A DNA stretch of 64,000 nucleotides from Dyadobacter sp. SG02 (GTDB taxonomy: Bacteria; Bacteroidota; Bacteroidia; Cytophagales; Spirosomataceae), in contig NZ_FNYL01000003.1 in the NCBI RefSeq assembly GCF_900109045.1, forward strand, positions 1 to 64,000. Direction: 5' to 3'. Below, one piece after another: positions 34,009-43,425 of this stretch. Within the stretch, counting starts at the first letter, position 1, and each line of letters begins with the position of its first letter. The notes under the pieces are model-generated. The model had not been told where the DNA came from. It worked only from the letters and a program-made list of their open reading frames with translations, and made no database searches. A program made the translations under genes and the position numbers.

Positions 34009-35856
34009 TCAGAACAGGATAGAATACTTCACTTCGCCATTGGTTACAGGCACGATGAGTTCCTGCTGCCCTGCGGCTCCTCTGATTTCTGGTTTCAATT
34101 TTTTGTCGGCCAGCTGTATGTAGTACGATTTGTCGTTCACGGCGTAAAGTCCTTCCGAGATTTTTTCAATGGAAGCACCGTCTGCCAGGCGTGCTACAAG
34201 GTCTTTTGCAGGGTTGTTAACCTTCAGAATGCGCTCGAAATACTGGTTGTTCACGACAGAAATGTAGTCGGTGATGTTAGAACCGTATGCCTGGTACTGG
34301 AATGTAGGTACATCCGAGTCATCCAATACATAGCCTTTCGGGCGGTATCCGCTGCCGGTTGTATCTGCTTCCCATTTGGATTTACCTGATTTACCCAGGA
34401 ACATATCGTCGCCGAGCAACGTCACGCTGCCGCGCGGGCGGGAAGAACCGTCGCCGCGGTCGTGCCACATTGGAGTAGCATCAAGGAATTCGCCACGCCA
34501 AACTTGCAGGATCGCGCCTTTGTCGAGGTCGTAAGTATAATGCAGGCTTGCGGGGCTACCTACTGAAACCGCGTGTACTACGCGAGTTCTTTTCGCTTTT
34601 TCGTCCTTCCGGAAATCCATGAAAGAGCGGGTAATGGTATTGGTAGCTGCGGCGATCAGGATCGGATCGTTGGAGCCGCCGCCCATTGCCGAGCTTTTGG
34701 AATGGAAAGCGATTTCACGGAAGCCTGGTCCGCTGATCCAGAGGCCCAGTACCGGGCGCATCCAGCCATCTTTCTTGTTATTGAAAAATTCGAACTTATG
34801 GTCGCCGGCAGTCAGGTTTACTTTGCCCACGCGGAATTCGTTGTTCGATTTCCACTCCGGCTTGATCACATCTTTACCGTCGATTTTCAGGTATGCATTA
34901 CCCGAAGCCTGGAGGCGGAAAGTGTATTCACCTTCGCTGGCTGCATTGAAACGGCCATTGTAAACGAAAGAGTAGTTATTGTTTTCTTTCAAAATCTCCC
35001 AGTTCAGCGATTCCGATTTGCCGGTTTCAGCGGGAGTAAGTTTTGAAAGGTCTTCCGTTTCTGCCAAACCACCGTAATAGGTTTTGTAAGTCAGATCGGA
35101 AAGGGTCGCTGGTTTTTTGTCAAAATTGTTCACGACGATATTGCGGATCGCCAGTGAACCGTGGTCGCCCTGGATACGGATCGGGCCCATCGGCACGTCC
35201 TCAGCTGTGAGTGAGCCACGGGTAGGACCGCTTACTTCTACGTTTTCGTGGATTGTCACGCCATTCAACACCACCGAAAGGAATACCGCATTAGCGATTT
35301 TCTTGCCATTAGCGTCGAAACGGGGAGCCTGGTAAGAGATTTTGATGTGCTGCCACAGGCCCGGCGCTTTCGCGACGTTGAAACGGGGCGCATATCCTTC
35401 GTAGCCTTTTTCGCCTTCGGGCTTGGAGTCGTTCCAGCGCTCGTAGATACCACCGGCATCGTTGTATTTAGCGCCTTTTTTACCCCAGCTGTCGAAAAGC
35501 TGTACTTCGTAGTTGCCTTGCAGATAGATCCCTGAGTTGGAACCTTTGCTCATCATGAAGTCCAGTTCAATGTCGAGATCGCCGTGTTTGAAGTTGGAAA
35601 TCAGTTCGTAGTCGCTGCCGTACTTGCCTTTTTCGTGAAGACATGCCAGCACGCCTTTACCCGGGCTGGTTACCAGCGCGTTTTCTTTCGTGAGGTCGGC
35701 CGATGCATTACCGACGATTTTCCAGTCACTGGATTTGGTCGTAAAAGCACTGAGGTCGTTGAGAGGAATGGGCTGCTGGGCGTAGGCGGTGTGCATGGCA
35801 AAAGCAGCTACCCCAGAGGCGATTAATTGAAAAAGTGAACGGTTGGTTTTAAACAT
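34009..35856 (-). CDS. DUF1080 (3-keto-disaccharide hydrolase-like) protein with PA14-type domain
   Basis: The start is ATG 35856 (MFKTNRSLFQLIASG), giving a signal peptide and 615 residues. The N-terminal 200 residues are DUF1080: DIELDFMMSKGSNSGIYLQ, YEVQLFDSWGKK and PAPRFDANG-type lines. The middle (YTFRLQASGNAYLKIDGKDV) looks like a PA14 carbohydrate-binding domain, and the C-terminal part is unrecognised. DUF1080 is linked to hydrolysis of 3-keto-glycosides in other Bacteroidota. It is the first gene of the minus-strand pair. Confidence 0.83.
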   Translation of the reverse strand: MFKTNRSLFQLIASGVAAFAMHTAYAQQPIPLNDLSAFTTKSSDWKIVGNASADLTKENALVTSPGKGVLACLHEKGKYGSDYELISNFKHGDLDIELDFMMSKGSNSGIYLQGNYEVQLFDSWGKKGAKYNDAGGIYERWNDSKPEGEKGYEGYAPRFNVAKAPGLWQHIKISYQAPRFDANGKKIANAVFLSVVLNGVTIHENVEVSGPTRGSLTAEDVPMGPIRIQGDHGSLAIRNIVVNNFDKKPATLSDLTYKTYYGGLAETEDLSKLTPAETGKSESLNWEILKENNNYSFVYNGRFNAASEGEYTFRLQASGNAYLKIDGKDVIKPEWKSNNEFRVGKVNLTAGDHKFEFFNNKKDGWMRPVLGLWISGPGFREIAFHSKSSAMGGGSNDPILIAAATNTITRSFMDFRKDEKAKRTRVVHAVSVGSPASLHYTYDLDKGAILQVWRGEFLDATPMWHDRGDGSSRPRGSVTLLGDDMFLGKSGKSKWEADTTGSGYRPKGYVLDDSDVPTFQYQAYGSNITDYISVVNNQYFERILKVNNPAKDLVARLADGASIEKISEGLYAVNDKSYYIQLADKKLKPEIRGAAGQQELIVPVTNGEVKYSILF

Positions 35857-36049
35857 ACTTGCGGTAAGCTTAGTCGGTTTTAGATTAGCAATCCAGGCCA
35901 CGAATGCCTTTAGCCCTGCAAATTACGTGATAAGAATCGGGAAAATTACATTTCTATAGATGAGAATCCTTTTTGTTGGTGCTTTTTACTTAATGTTGTG
36001 TTTTGATACGATATCAAAGACTTATTAGACTAAAACTGTTACCTTTCAA

Positions 36050-36814
36050 ATGAAAAAATTGATGCTTACCGCGTTCAGCATGGCTGCTGCCTTTGCCGCA
36101 CACGCGCAATTGCAGCCTGCGAAGCAAACTCCTGAGTCCAGCGAATTGTGGAACCCCGTTCCCCGTGTGGTAACGCCCGGTAAAGGTTCTTCGGCGGTTT
36201 CAGGCTTCACAGCCCCTTCCGACGCAATCGTCCTGTTCGATGGTAAGAACCTCGATCAGTGGGTTTCAGGAAAAGATGGTAAATCAGCTGCTCCCTGGAC
36301 CGTGGGTGATGGCGCAATGACCGTTGCTCCCAAATCAGGCGACATTCAGACCAAGCAAACATTCGGCGATTACCAGCTGCATATCGAGTGGAGAACCCCC
36401 GCGAAAGTGGAAGGTAATAGCCAGGGTCGTGGCAACAGCGGTATCTTTATGCAGGGAATCTACGAATTGCAGGTACTCGACAGCTACAACAACCCGACTT
36501 ACTCGAACGGTCAGGCTGGTTCGATCTACAAACAAACAATGCCCCTCGTCAACGCGGCGGTAGGCCCGGGCGAATGGCAGACTTACGATGTGGTCTATAC
36601 CGCACCGCATTTCAACAAAGACGGCCAGATGAGCATCCCGCCGTACATTACCGTGATCCACAATGGTGTATTGGTGCAGAACCATACTGCCATCCAGGGG
36701 ACGACGCCGTACATCGGTCAACCGACGATTGAGCCGCATGGAAAAGGGCCTATCAAATTGCAGGACCACAACAATACAACCAGCTTCCGTAACGTCTGGA
36801 TCCGGGAGTTGTAA
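36050..36814 (+). CDS. DUF1080 (3-keto-disaccharide hydrolase-like) secreted protein
   Basis: The 254-residue product has a signal peptide (MKKLMLTAFSMAAAFAAHAQ) and a single DUF1080 domain: FDGKNLDQWV, then DYQLHIEWRTP, GNSGIFMQGIYELQVLDSYN and PIKLQDHNNTTSFRNVWIREL. Its divergent arrangement with the dehydrogenase/DUF1080 pair gives two copies of the domain in one locus. It ends in its own terminator. The specific linkage it acts on is unknown. Confidence 0.88.
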   Translation: MKKLMLTAFSMAAAFAAHAQLQPAKQTPESSELWNPVPRVVTPGKGSSAVSGFTAPSDAIVLFDGKNLDQWVSGKDGKSAAPWTVGDGAMTVAPKSGDIQTKQTFGDYQLHIEWRTPAKVEGNSQGRGNSGIFMQGIYELQVLDSYNNPTYSNGQAGSIYKQTMPLVNAAVGPGEWQTYDVVYTAPHFNKDGQMSIPPYITVIHNGVLVQNHTAIQGTTPYIGQPTIEPHGKGPIKLQDHNNTTSFRNVWIREL

Positions 36815-36836
36815 GATTTTAAGATATTGAAATGCC

Positions 36837-36870
36837 AAAACGGGCTGCTTCAAATGAGGCAGCCCGTTTT
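36837..36870 (+). terminator. Terminator after the DUF1080 gene
   Basis: Twelve-bp arms AAAACGGGCTGC and GCAGCCCGTTTT pair perfectly around a 10-nt loop. Confidence 0.88.
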
Positions 36871-36918
36871 GTGTTTATAATCCACTAGCGTTGTTAAGAG
36901 TGTGGAGGCATTGTGCAG

Positions 36919-37358
36919 GCCGGTCGGAGACCGGCACCCGCTCCGACGTAGTCACAGACTACGCCGAACTGTCTCGCTTTGTTGGGCGTAGACTATGACT
37001 ACGTCCGGGCGTTCGCTGGTCTCCGACCAGCGAAATTATCGATATCGCACAATTCCGGTTGGTTGGGCGTAGTTTATGACTACGTCCGGGCGTCCGCTGG
37101 TCTCCGACCAGCTAAATTATCGATATCGCACAATTCCGGTTGGTTGGGCGTAGACTATGACTACGGCCAGGCGTCCGCTGGTCTCTGACCAGCTAAATTA
37201 TCGATATCGCACAATTCCGGTTGGTTGGGCGTAGTTTATGACTACGTCCGGGTGGCCGCTGGTCTCTGACCAGCTAAATTATCGATATCGCACAATTCCG
37301 GTTGGTTGGGCGTAGACTATGACTACGTCCGGGCGCCCGCTGGTCTCTGACCAGCTTA
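36919..37358. repeat. 81-bp tandem hairpin array with an inverted flanking copy
   Basis: Five copies of an 81-bp unit start at 36984, 37065, 37146, 37227 and 37308 (last one partial). Each unit holds a CGTAG...CTACG hairpin, a GCTGGTC...GACCAGC hairpin and a conserved AAATTATCGATATCGCAC stretch. At 36919-36963 the same two hairpins occur in reverse order and orientation (GCCGGTC...GACCGGC then CGTAGTC...GACTACG). The repeats fill most of the gap from 36871 to 37382 and contain no gene that I can support. Confidence 0.9.
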
Positions 37359-37382
37359 GTCATCGAATAAGCTTCGCCTTAC

Positions 37383-40106
37383 CTAAAACTTGATCGTCAG
37401 ATTCGCGGAGAAATTCCTCGGCATTTGCGGCGTGAGCACACCCTGTCCGGCGAAATATCTCTTATCCAGCATATTATCAAGTTTCAAGCCAATGCGCCAG
37501 GCCTTTGTATTATAAAAAACAGTCGAATTTAACACCGTGTAGGACGGAATCGTAAAAATCCCGGTTACCGCCGAATTCGCCGTCAAATGCTCGCTGATAT
37601 AGTTCCCGCCGATACCGGCTCCAAGTCCTTTAAACTTCCCAAACGGCAGATTATAGCTGATCCACGCATTCGCCAGATCCGCCGGTCCTGCGTTGGCCGG
37701 GCGGCGACCTTCCAGTGCTACCGTAGATTTCGTCAGCTTGCTATCGTTATGGCTGTAACCGGCCACAAGGTTCAAACCGGTAATGGGGTTGGCGATGATC
37801 TCCACCTCGATGCCGCGGCTGTATTGCGTGCCGTCCTGCACGGTAATGTTGTAATTCTTGCCCTCGCGCACCAACACGTCCGTACGCGTGGTGTTGTCGA
37901 CTTTGATATCATAGTAGCTGACAGTCATATTCAGCTTGCCCTGGTAGCTTTCCAGTTTGATACCGCCTTCGAGCTGGTTGGCTTGTTGGGGTTTGAAAAC
38001 GCCCGAAATATCCGGTAAAGGTTGCGTTACGGGGGCTACATTGAAGAAGCCGTTCATATAGTTACCAAAAACCGAAAGGCGGTCTTTGATGATTTGGTAC
38101 ACAAGTCCGAACTTCGGCGAAACGGCCGTTTGCTTGAACTTCGTATTGGCGACGTAGGTGCGTGTAGCGTGGTTTAATGTGCCGCTGTTTTCAAAACGGT
38201 CGACGCGCAGGCTGATCATCGCGAGCAGGCGGTCGGTAACGTTGAGGACATCGGAAAAATAGGCGCTGTACACATTGCCCGAGTTGTAGTTACGCGCGGG
38301 CGCGTCGTTGCTCGCGGCCAGGCGCGCTTCCACGGACGTGCGGTTGATTTTGAGGTAATTCGGATCATTATGAATGCCGCTTACATTATCGAACACAATG
38401 TAAGGCGAGTTGTTGTTATGCGCCGTGCGGTTCAGGTAATCGAGGCCGACTACCACGCGGTTGCGCAATGCACCGATCTTGAAATCGCCGATGAAGTTCT
38501 GCTGAATGTCGATCGCATTGTTGGTGGTGTTTTGCAGCGAAATATTGCGTTCGAGCAAAGTGTCGGCTACTGTGCCGCGGATGAATTGGTATTGGTAAAA
38601 GCCCTCGGATTTGCGGATGTTGCTTGAAAACGCGGTCTGCGAAGTCCAGTTGTTGGAAAGTTTGTATTTCAACTGACCATATACATTAATGGTCGGCGTT
38701 TTCATCGTCAGGTCGTTGCTGGTATAGGACTTATCCCAGTCAAAACCCAGCTCCTGGGGCGTGTGGGCTACAAATTGTCTTGTCCGGTTAAGGAAAATGG
38801 CCGAAGGGCTTGTCATTTCGCCCTGATAAATACCTGCATTAAAAAGCACGGTCATTCTCTCATTCACACGGTATTCCAGCGACGGCGCGATCACCAGCGT
38901 TCTCCGAAAACCGGCATCCTGGAAGCTCCCCTGGTATTGATAAGCCGCATTAACCCTTAATAGAAGGTTTTTAGAAGCATTAATAGGAGAATAGATATCA
39001 GCCGTCAGGCGGTTTAATCCAAAACTTCCGGTCGTGTAGCCGATCTCGCCGCCTGCTATTTCAACCGGCTTTTTGGTCACAATATTCATCAACCCGCCAA
39101 ACGAGGTCACCGAGCTGCCGAACAGCGTCGCCGAAGGCCCTTTGATTACCTCCACTTTCTCCACATTGACCGGGTCGAATTCGCCGTTGGTTTGTACCGG
39201 TAGCCCATCCACCACTGAGAGTTCGGTGCGGAAACCGCGCAATGCGTAGAATGTAGCGCCATCCGAGTTGATGCCCCGATTGGCCTGGATTTTATAAACT
39301 CCCGGCGCATTCTTGACGATGTTCGAGAAGTCGGTAATGAGCTGTTCCGTAAACAGTGTTTTGGATAATGCGCTGTAAACCTGCGGGTTTTCCATATTGC
39401 TCACAGGCAGCTTTGCCACATATTCACTTTCTTTTTTGGAAAACTTATTAATATCCCCGCTGATCACGACTTCCTGCAATGCCTTACTGTCTTCGTTGAG
39501 GAATATCGGTTCGAATGTGACGGTCTCGTCGGCTTCGATGGTAACCGGGCGCTCGATAGGCTCGTAGCCAAGAAGCTGGATCACTACTTTATGCTCGCCT
39601 GCGGGAATGTTGCGGATGATGAAGTCGCCATTCAGGTCGCTTTGGGCGCCTTTTCCGGTACCTTTCACGGTAATGTTCACAAATTCGGCGGGTTTGCCGT
39701 CCGAAGTTTTCAACGTCCCGCGCAATGTGCCGCGACCTTCGCTGGCTTCGATCGTGATTATATTCTCCTGCACGTGCAGCTCTTTCAATGCAGAGCCCAC
39801 TACCCGGTGCAATGCGTCTTTCATAGGTACATTGGCCAGATTGGCATTCACCTTTTTCGCTACGTTCAACTGTGTGCTGCTATATGAAATCGAAGTACCT
39901 GTCTGGTCTCCGATCTGGGCGAGTGCGTCGGCGAGGCGGACGTCATGTAATTTCAGGGTAACGGCTTTGGCGAGAACGGGTGCCTGGGCGCGGGTGTGGT
40001 ACGAAACGAGCATAGCAATAGCGCATAGCACGGCTGCCGCGCCATTTCGGAGGAGGTAACAAGAGATTTTGGCACCCATGTTGGGCGAAGTATAATGGAG
40101 CTGCAT
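37383..40106 (-). CDS. TonB-dependent siderophore-type receptor with STN domain
   Basis: The 907-residue outer-membrane receptor has a signal peptide, then an STN domain (VTLKLHDVRLADALAQIGDQ, about residue 50-100) that signals to an anti-sigma factor. It continues with a carboxypeptidase-regulatory-like domain (GTLRGTLKTSDGKPAEF), a plug (VVDGLPVQTNG, IKGPSATLFGSS) and a barrel ending SANLTIKF. FecR and sigma genes lie upstream, so transport and transcription signalling are coupled. The ligand is probably a ferric siderophore. Confidence 0.92.
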   Translation of the reverse strand: MQLHYTSPNMGAKISCYLLRNGAAAVLCAIAMLVSYHTRAQAPVLAKAVTLKLHDVRLADALAQIGDQTGTSISYSSTQLNVAKKVNANLANVPMKDALHRVVGSALKELHVQENIITIEASEGRGTLRGTLKTSDGKPAEFVNITVKGTGKGAQSDLNGDFIIRNIPAGEHKVVIQLLGYEPIERPVTIEADETVTFEPIFLNEDSKALQEVVISGDINKFSKKESEYVAKLPVSNMENPQVYSALSKTLFTEQLITDFSNIVKNAPGVYKIQANRGINSDGATFYALRGFRTELSVVDGLPVQTNGEFDPVNVEKVEVIKGPSATLFGSSVTSFGGLMNIVTKKPVEIAGGEIGYTTGSFGLNRLTADIYSPINASKNLLLRVNAAYQYQGSFQDAGFRRTLVIAPSLEYRVNERMTVLFNAGIYQGEMTSPSAIFLNRTRQFVAHTPQELGFDWDKSYTSNDLTMKTPTINVYGQLKYKLSNNWTSQTAFSSNIRKSEGFYQYQFIRGTVADTLLERNISLQNTTNNAIDIQQNFIGDFKIGALRNRVVVGLDYLNRTAHNNNSPYIVFDNVSGIHNDPNYLKINRTSVEARLAASNDAPARNYNSGNVYSAYFSDVLNVTDRLLAMISLRVDRFENSGTLNHATRTYVANTKFKQTAVSPKFGLVYQIIKDRLSVFGNYMNGFFNVAPVTQPLPDISGVFKPQQANQLEGGIKLESYQGKLNMTVSYYDIKVDNTTRTDVLVREGKNYNITVQDGTQYSRGIEVEIIANPITGLNLVAGYSHNDSKLTKSTVALEGRRPANAGPADLANAWISYNLPFGKFKGLGAGIGGNYISEHLTANSAVTGIFTIPSYTVLNSTVFYNTKAWRIGLKLDNMLDKRYFAGQGVLTPQMPRNFSANLTIKF

Positions 40107-40232
40107 ATTTTTGTTTAAATGTTGATTGATCTGCGATTGATTGGCATTCGACCCGATGTAAAGTTTGGCGACAGCGCATCGGGTTTTTCCATGCTCACAG
40201 GCTAGGGTGATTTATTCATGAAATGGATGGGG

Positions 40233-41183
40233 TTACTTTTCATATAAACTGATGGATTCTCCTTTGACTTCGTACCGGAAGCCGACCGCAATGCTCAAAC
40301 TGCCCAGCACGGCATTCAGCGAAGGATTTTTGAATTTGCCCGTGTAGCGCTCGCCTTTCAATGCTTCGTCACGAATTTGAATAGGGACATTGTAGCGCCT
40401 TTCTAGCTCCCGCGCTACCTGCGTAAGCGGTGCGTCGTCGAACCGCAATGCATTGTTCAACCAGGAAACCTGTGCTTCCGCACCCGAAACAGCGCGAACC
40501 GATAGCCGTTTACCTTCAATCAGGCCCGACATGCCGGCAGTCACCAGCTCCGATTGGGTTGAAATTTTATGGGCAAACCTTACTTTCCCTTCCGTAACCA
40601 GCAATGCCGTGTAACCTTCGCCCGGGTATTCCTTTACATCGAAAACCGTCCCGAGCACGCGTGTCCGCGCCGCGGCGGTTTCAACGATGAATGGCTGGTC
40701 CGGATTCTTTTTAACCGAAAACTGCGCTTCACCGATCAGTACCACACGGCGGACCGAATCACTGAATGTAGCCGGGTAACGGAGCTCGCTGTCGTAGCTG
40801 AGCATGACCACCGAGCCGTCGGGCAATGTAATCTGCCGGGTTTCGCCTTTTTGTGTGCGGATAGTCTGAACGGCCGCTACGCTAACAGGTTCCTGACCTT
40901 TTTTGTATTGGAATAAATACCATACAACACCGCTTGCCAGCAAAAGCATGGCGGCTATTCCGGACAGGTAATGCCGGTAACGCGCCCAAAGCGGCTGCAC
41001 ATCACGCGCCTGCAAGCGCTCCCATACACGTGCGCCCGCCTCGTTCCGGGCTTCATCGGGGATTTCGTTGATGGCGTCGGTACCAGCTTCGGGATCGTCG
41101 AGCCATTGTTCCACAGCCTGCATTTCGGCAGGGGTGCATTGTCCCGCATTGTAACGCTTTAAAAGTTCAGGTGTAATGTTCAT
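40233..41183 (-). CDS. FecR-family anti-sigma factor
   Basis: The 316-residue protein has a cytoplasmic N-terminal part (MNITPELLKRYNAGQCTPAEM), one membrane span near 93-110 (YLSGIAAMLLLASGVVWYLF), a FecR domain (TQKGETRQITLPDGSVVMLS, then ARTRVLGTVFDVKEYPGEG) and a C-terminal DUF4974-type region. It lies between an ECF sigma gene and a TonB receptor gene on the same strand, so it relays receptor state to the sigma factor. Confidence 0.94.
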   Translation of the reverse strand: MNITPELLKRYNAGQCTPAEMQAVEQWLDDPEAGTDAINEIPDEARNEAGARVWERLQARDVQPLWARYRHYLSGIAAMLLLASGVVWYLFQYKKGQEPVSVAAVQTIRTQKGETRQITLPDGSVVMLSYDSELRYPATFSDSVRRVVLIGEAQFSVKKNPDQPFIVETAAARTRVLGTVFDVKEYPGEGYTALLVTEGKVRFAHKISTQSELVTAGMSGLIEGKRLSVRAVSGAEAQVSWLNNALRFDDAPLTQVARELERRYNVPIQIRDEALKGERYTGKFKNPSLNAVLGSLSIAVGFRYEVKGESISLYEK

Positions 41184-41265
41184 GGAGCATTGGTTCGCGA
41201 GACAGAGCGTCTCCTGTCATATTGTTGCGTAGCCGGAAGGTTACCCTGGCGAAAGGTGAAAATTT

Positions 41266-41805
41266 TTAATGCTGGTATTCGGCGAGATGTTTGCCGAGGA
41301 AGCGCAATGCGCGGGTGAGGTGGTATTCTACCGTTTTTTCGGAGAGCACGAGCGATGCGGCAATGGCTTTGTTCGACATTCCTTTCTGCCGACTCATTAC
41401 GAAAACCTCCTTGCAGGGATGCGGAAGATCGGCCACCAGCTCGCTCACGCGCTCGGAAAGCAGGTGATAGTCGACCTGGCGCTGGGTTGTATCCTCCGAA
41501 CCTGCTTTTTTATCAACTACCTGATCGAAAATGTTCCGCCGGTTGGTCGAATCGCGGTGGTGGGCCATGAGTTTCAGCTTCGCGGCCCGCACGAGGTAAT
41601 GCGCTGCCGGGCCTTGTACCCGAAGCTCACCACGCCGTTCCCAGAGCGACTGGAAGATTTCATGCGTCAAATCTTCCGCCTGTTCGAGGTTGCGGGTGCC
41701 CTGGTAGCATACGGCCAACATCTTTTCCCAATGCAAATGGTAGAGTTCTTCAAACGACTTGTCGGTTTGAATCAGCAAAGGGACGGTATTTTCGTATAAA
41801 TCTGC
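41266..41805 (-). CDS. ECF sigma factor, Bacteroidota FecI-like
   Basis: Sigma2 region: FEELYHLHWEKMLAVCYQ and NLEQAEDLTHEIFQSLW. Sigma4 region: LPHPCKEVFVMSRQKGMSNKAIAASL and VEYHLTRALRFL. No ATG lies upstream of this fold; I chose TTG 41805 (LADLYENTVPLL) as the start, and a further TTG at 41835 is possible. It should direct transcription of the receptor gene when FecR is signalled. About 179 residues fits the family. Confidence 0.87.
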   Translation of the reverse strand, partial: ADLYENTVPLLIQTDKSFEELYHLHWEKMLAVCYQGTRNLEQAEDLTHEIFQSLWERRGELRVQGPAAHYLVRAAKLKLMAHHRDSTNRRNIFDQVVDKKAGSEDTTQRQVDYHLLSERVSELVADLPHPCKEVFVMSRQKGMSNKAIAASLVLSEKTVEYHLTRALRFLGKHLAEYQH

Positions 41806-41977
41806 CAATGGGGTGGGGAACGGGCTCCACCACAAAGCTACAATACTATTTATATTAAGTCCAAATAATGAATTCGTCGATACAACAGTTTTCCGGCCTT
41901 AAATGATTGGTAACATCGTTTACGTCTATGCTGTTTTCATTTATATTCGCTATCAATGTCAGTCCAAAACCGTTGCC

Positions 41978-42547
41978 ATGCAGGAAATAGAGCCGTATTA
42001 CAATTGGGAAAAACATTATGTGGCCAGCCACGACGAGCGCTCGCCGTTTTATGGCCGCACTTATAATCTGGATTATTATGAAAATGCGATCTACGGCTAC
42101 TATATCCACCCGCTCTGGGACGATATCGGGTCGGAGACGCTGTATGTGAAAATCCTGTTTGCGGATTACAATAAGCGTTTCGTGATTATCGAGATGTTCG
42201 GGGAATGGAACGACGCGCTGCATAACGACATCATGTTCTTCAAAAGGCAGGTGATCGACCCGCTGGTTGGCCAGGGCATTAATCAGTTCATATTACTGGG
42301 AGAAAATGTCCTCGATTTTCACGGCGGCAATGAGGACGATTACTATGCCGAATGGTTCGATGATGTTGAGGACGGATGGATCGTCGCCGTCAATTTCCGC
42401 GAGCATGTAGAGGAGCAGTGGAAGAAATACAGGCTCGATTATTATATCAATTTCGGTGGTACGCTGCACCTCAACAACTGGCGTACATTGCAGCCGGAGC
42501 CGTTTTATGAGCTGGTTAAAAATTTGATGGTTAGAAGGTTAACCTAG
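41978..42547 (+). CDS. Conserved hypothetical protein, acidic and aromatic-rich
   Basis: From ATG 41978 the product has 189 residues (MQEIEPYYNWEKHYVASHD). There is no signal or membrane span. It is rich in W, Y, D and E, with HPLWDDIGSETLYVK and the C-terminal GGTLHLNNWRTLQPEP. I do not recognise the family or a motif that gives a role. The upstream in-frame start at 41903 adds residues that look non-coding. Confidence 0.65.
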   Translation: MQEIEPYYNWEKHYVASHDERSPFYGRTYNLDYYENAIYGYYIHPLWDDIGSETLYVKILFADYNKRFVIIEMFGEWNDALHNDIMFFKRQVIDPLVGQGINQFILLGENVLDFHGGNEDDYYAEWFDDVEDGWIVAVNFREHVEEQWKKYRLDYYINFGGTLHLNNWRTLQPEPFYELVKNLMVRRLT

Positions 42548-42642
42548 CATAAAGCTGCCTGCATTGCTTGCAACCTTGGTAACTCCTTTGTAGCTTACGC
42601 ATTCATCGTATCAACCGTTCTTACCTTAAAACCTCATTTCCC

Positions 42643-43338
42643 ATGGCCGAGAATACCGAACCCACACCAGAAGATGCAAAAGAATCGCTGGAAAATAAAG
42701 TTGAAGAACTCAAAACCTCTACCACCGAAGCCAAAGACGAGATCGTGGAAGAGGTGCTGGGAATTACGGACGAGGCGAAAGAAGTGGTGAAAGAGGAGGC
42801 GACGGAGACGGCGGACGGCATTAAAACCGAAGTCTACGAAACGCTCGACGACCTGAAAGCGCAGGCGGAAACCAAGGCTACGGCAGCCGAAGAGGAATTG
42901 GAAGAGATCAAAGAGGAGGCCGGGGCTAAGGCAGAGGCTGTAAAAGAGGAAGTTGCGGAGAAGGTTGAAGAGGCCGAATCCGGCTTCGCGGCGAAACTGG
43001 CCGGCCTGACGGAGGCGGCAACCGAGAAGTTCGAGGACCTGAAAGAGGCTGCGACGGAAAAGTTTGACGATATTAAGGAGGTTGCTGCCGAGAAATTTGA
43101 GGATATTAAAGTAGCCGCAGCCGATAAATATGAGGATATTAAGGAGGACGCTGCCGAAGCATTGGCAGACGCGAAAGAAACTGCTTCGGAAAAACTGGCC
43201 GAAGCGCAGGCCAAAGCCGCGGAGCTGAAAGCGAAGGCAACAGAGGAAATAGCCGAATTGAAAGAAGAAGCCTCGGAGAAAGTCGGTGAGACGAAAACCA
43301 AGGCGAAGGGATTCTGGGCGCGGCTTTTTGGCAAATAG
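42643..43338 (+). CDS. LEA / apolipoprotein-like 11-mer repeat protein
   Basis: The 231-residue protein is almost wholly charged and alpha-helical, rich in A, E, K and D. Tandem 11-residue units run from about 124 to 189: EAATEKFEDLK, EAATEKFDDIK, EVAAEKFEDIK, VAAADKYEDIK, EDAAEALADAK, ETASEKLAEAQ. This 11-mer period is that of group 3 LEA proteins and apolipoproteins. The C-terminus is an amphipathic basic/aromatic patch (KGFWARLFGK). No signal peptide is present. A desiccation or membrane-surface role is inferred. Confidence 0.82.
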   Translation: MAENTEPTPEDAKESLENKVEELKTSTTEAKDEIVEEVLGITDEAKEVVKEEATETADGIKTEVYETLDDLKAQAETKATAAEEELEEIKEEAGAKAEAVKEEVAEKVEEAESGFAAKLAGLTEAATEKFEDLKEAATEKFDDIKEVAAEKFEDIKVAAADKYEDIKEDAAEALADAKETASEKLAEAQAKAAELKAKATEEIAELKEEASEKVGETKTKAKGFWARLFGK

Positions 43339-43360
43339 GCGCTTACCGAGAAACACATGG

Positions 43361-43391
43361 ACCCGGCCCTTTTCGATAGGCCGGGTTTTTT
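43361..43391 (+). terminator. Terminator after the 11-mer protein gene
   Basis: The arms ACCCGGCC and GGCCGGGT pair around a 10-nt loop and are followed by TTTTTTA. Confidence 0.88.
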
Positions 43392-43425
43392 ATGCAGTCT
43401 TTTTGTTTTACCAAAATTGCTTCTG

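Noticed and set aside
36979..37188. Reading frame of 69 codons through the 81-bp repeats
   Set aside because: The period is a multiple of three, so any frame through the array stays open. The sequence is dominated by hairpins and there is no start signal or composition typical of a gene.
36984..37358. CRISPR array
   Set aside because: The repeated unit fills the whole 81-bp period with no unique spacers, and no cas gene is present.
43357..43425. Upstream start for the phosphorylase homologue
   Set aside because: The 23 extra codons overlap the terminator hairpin of the preceding gene.
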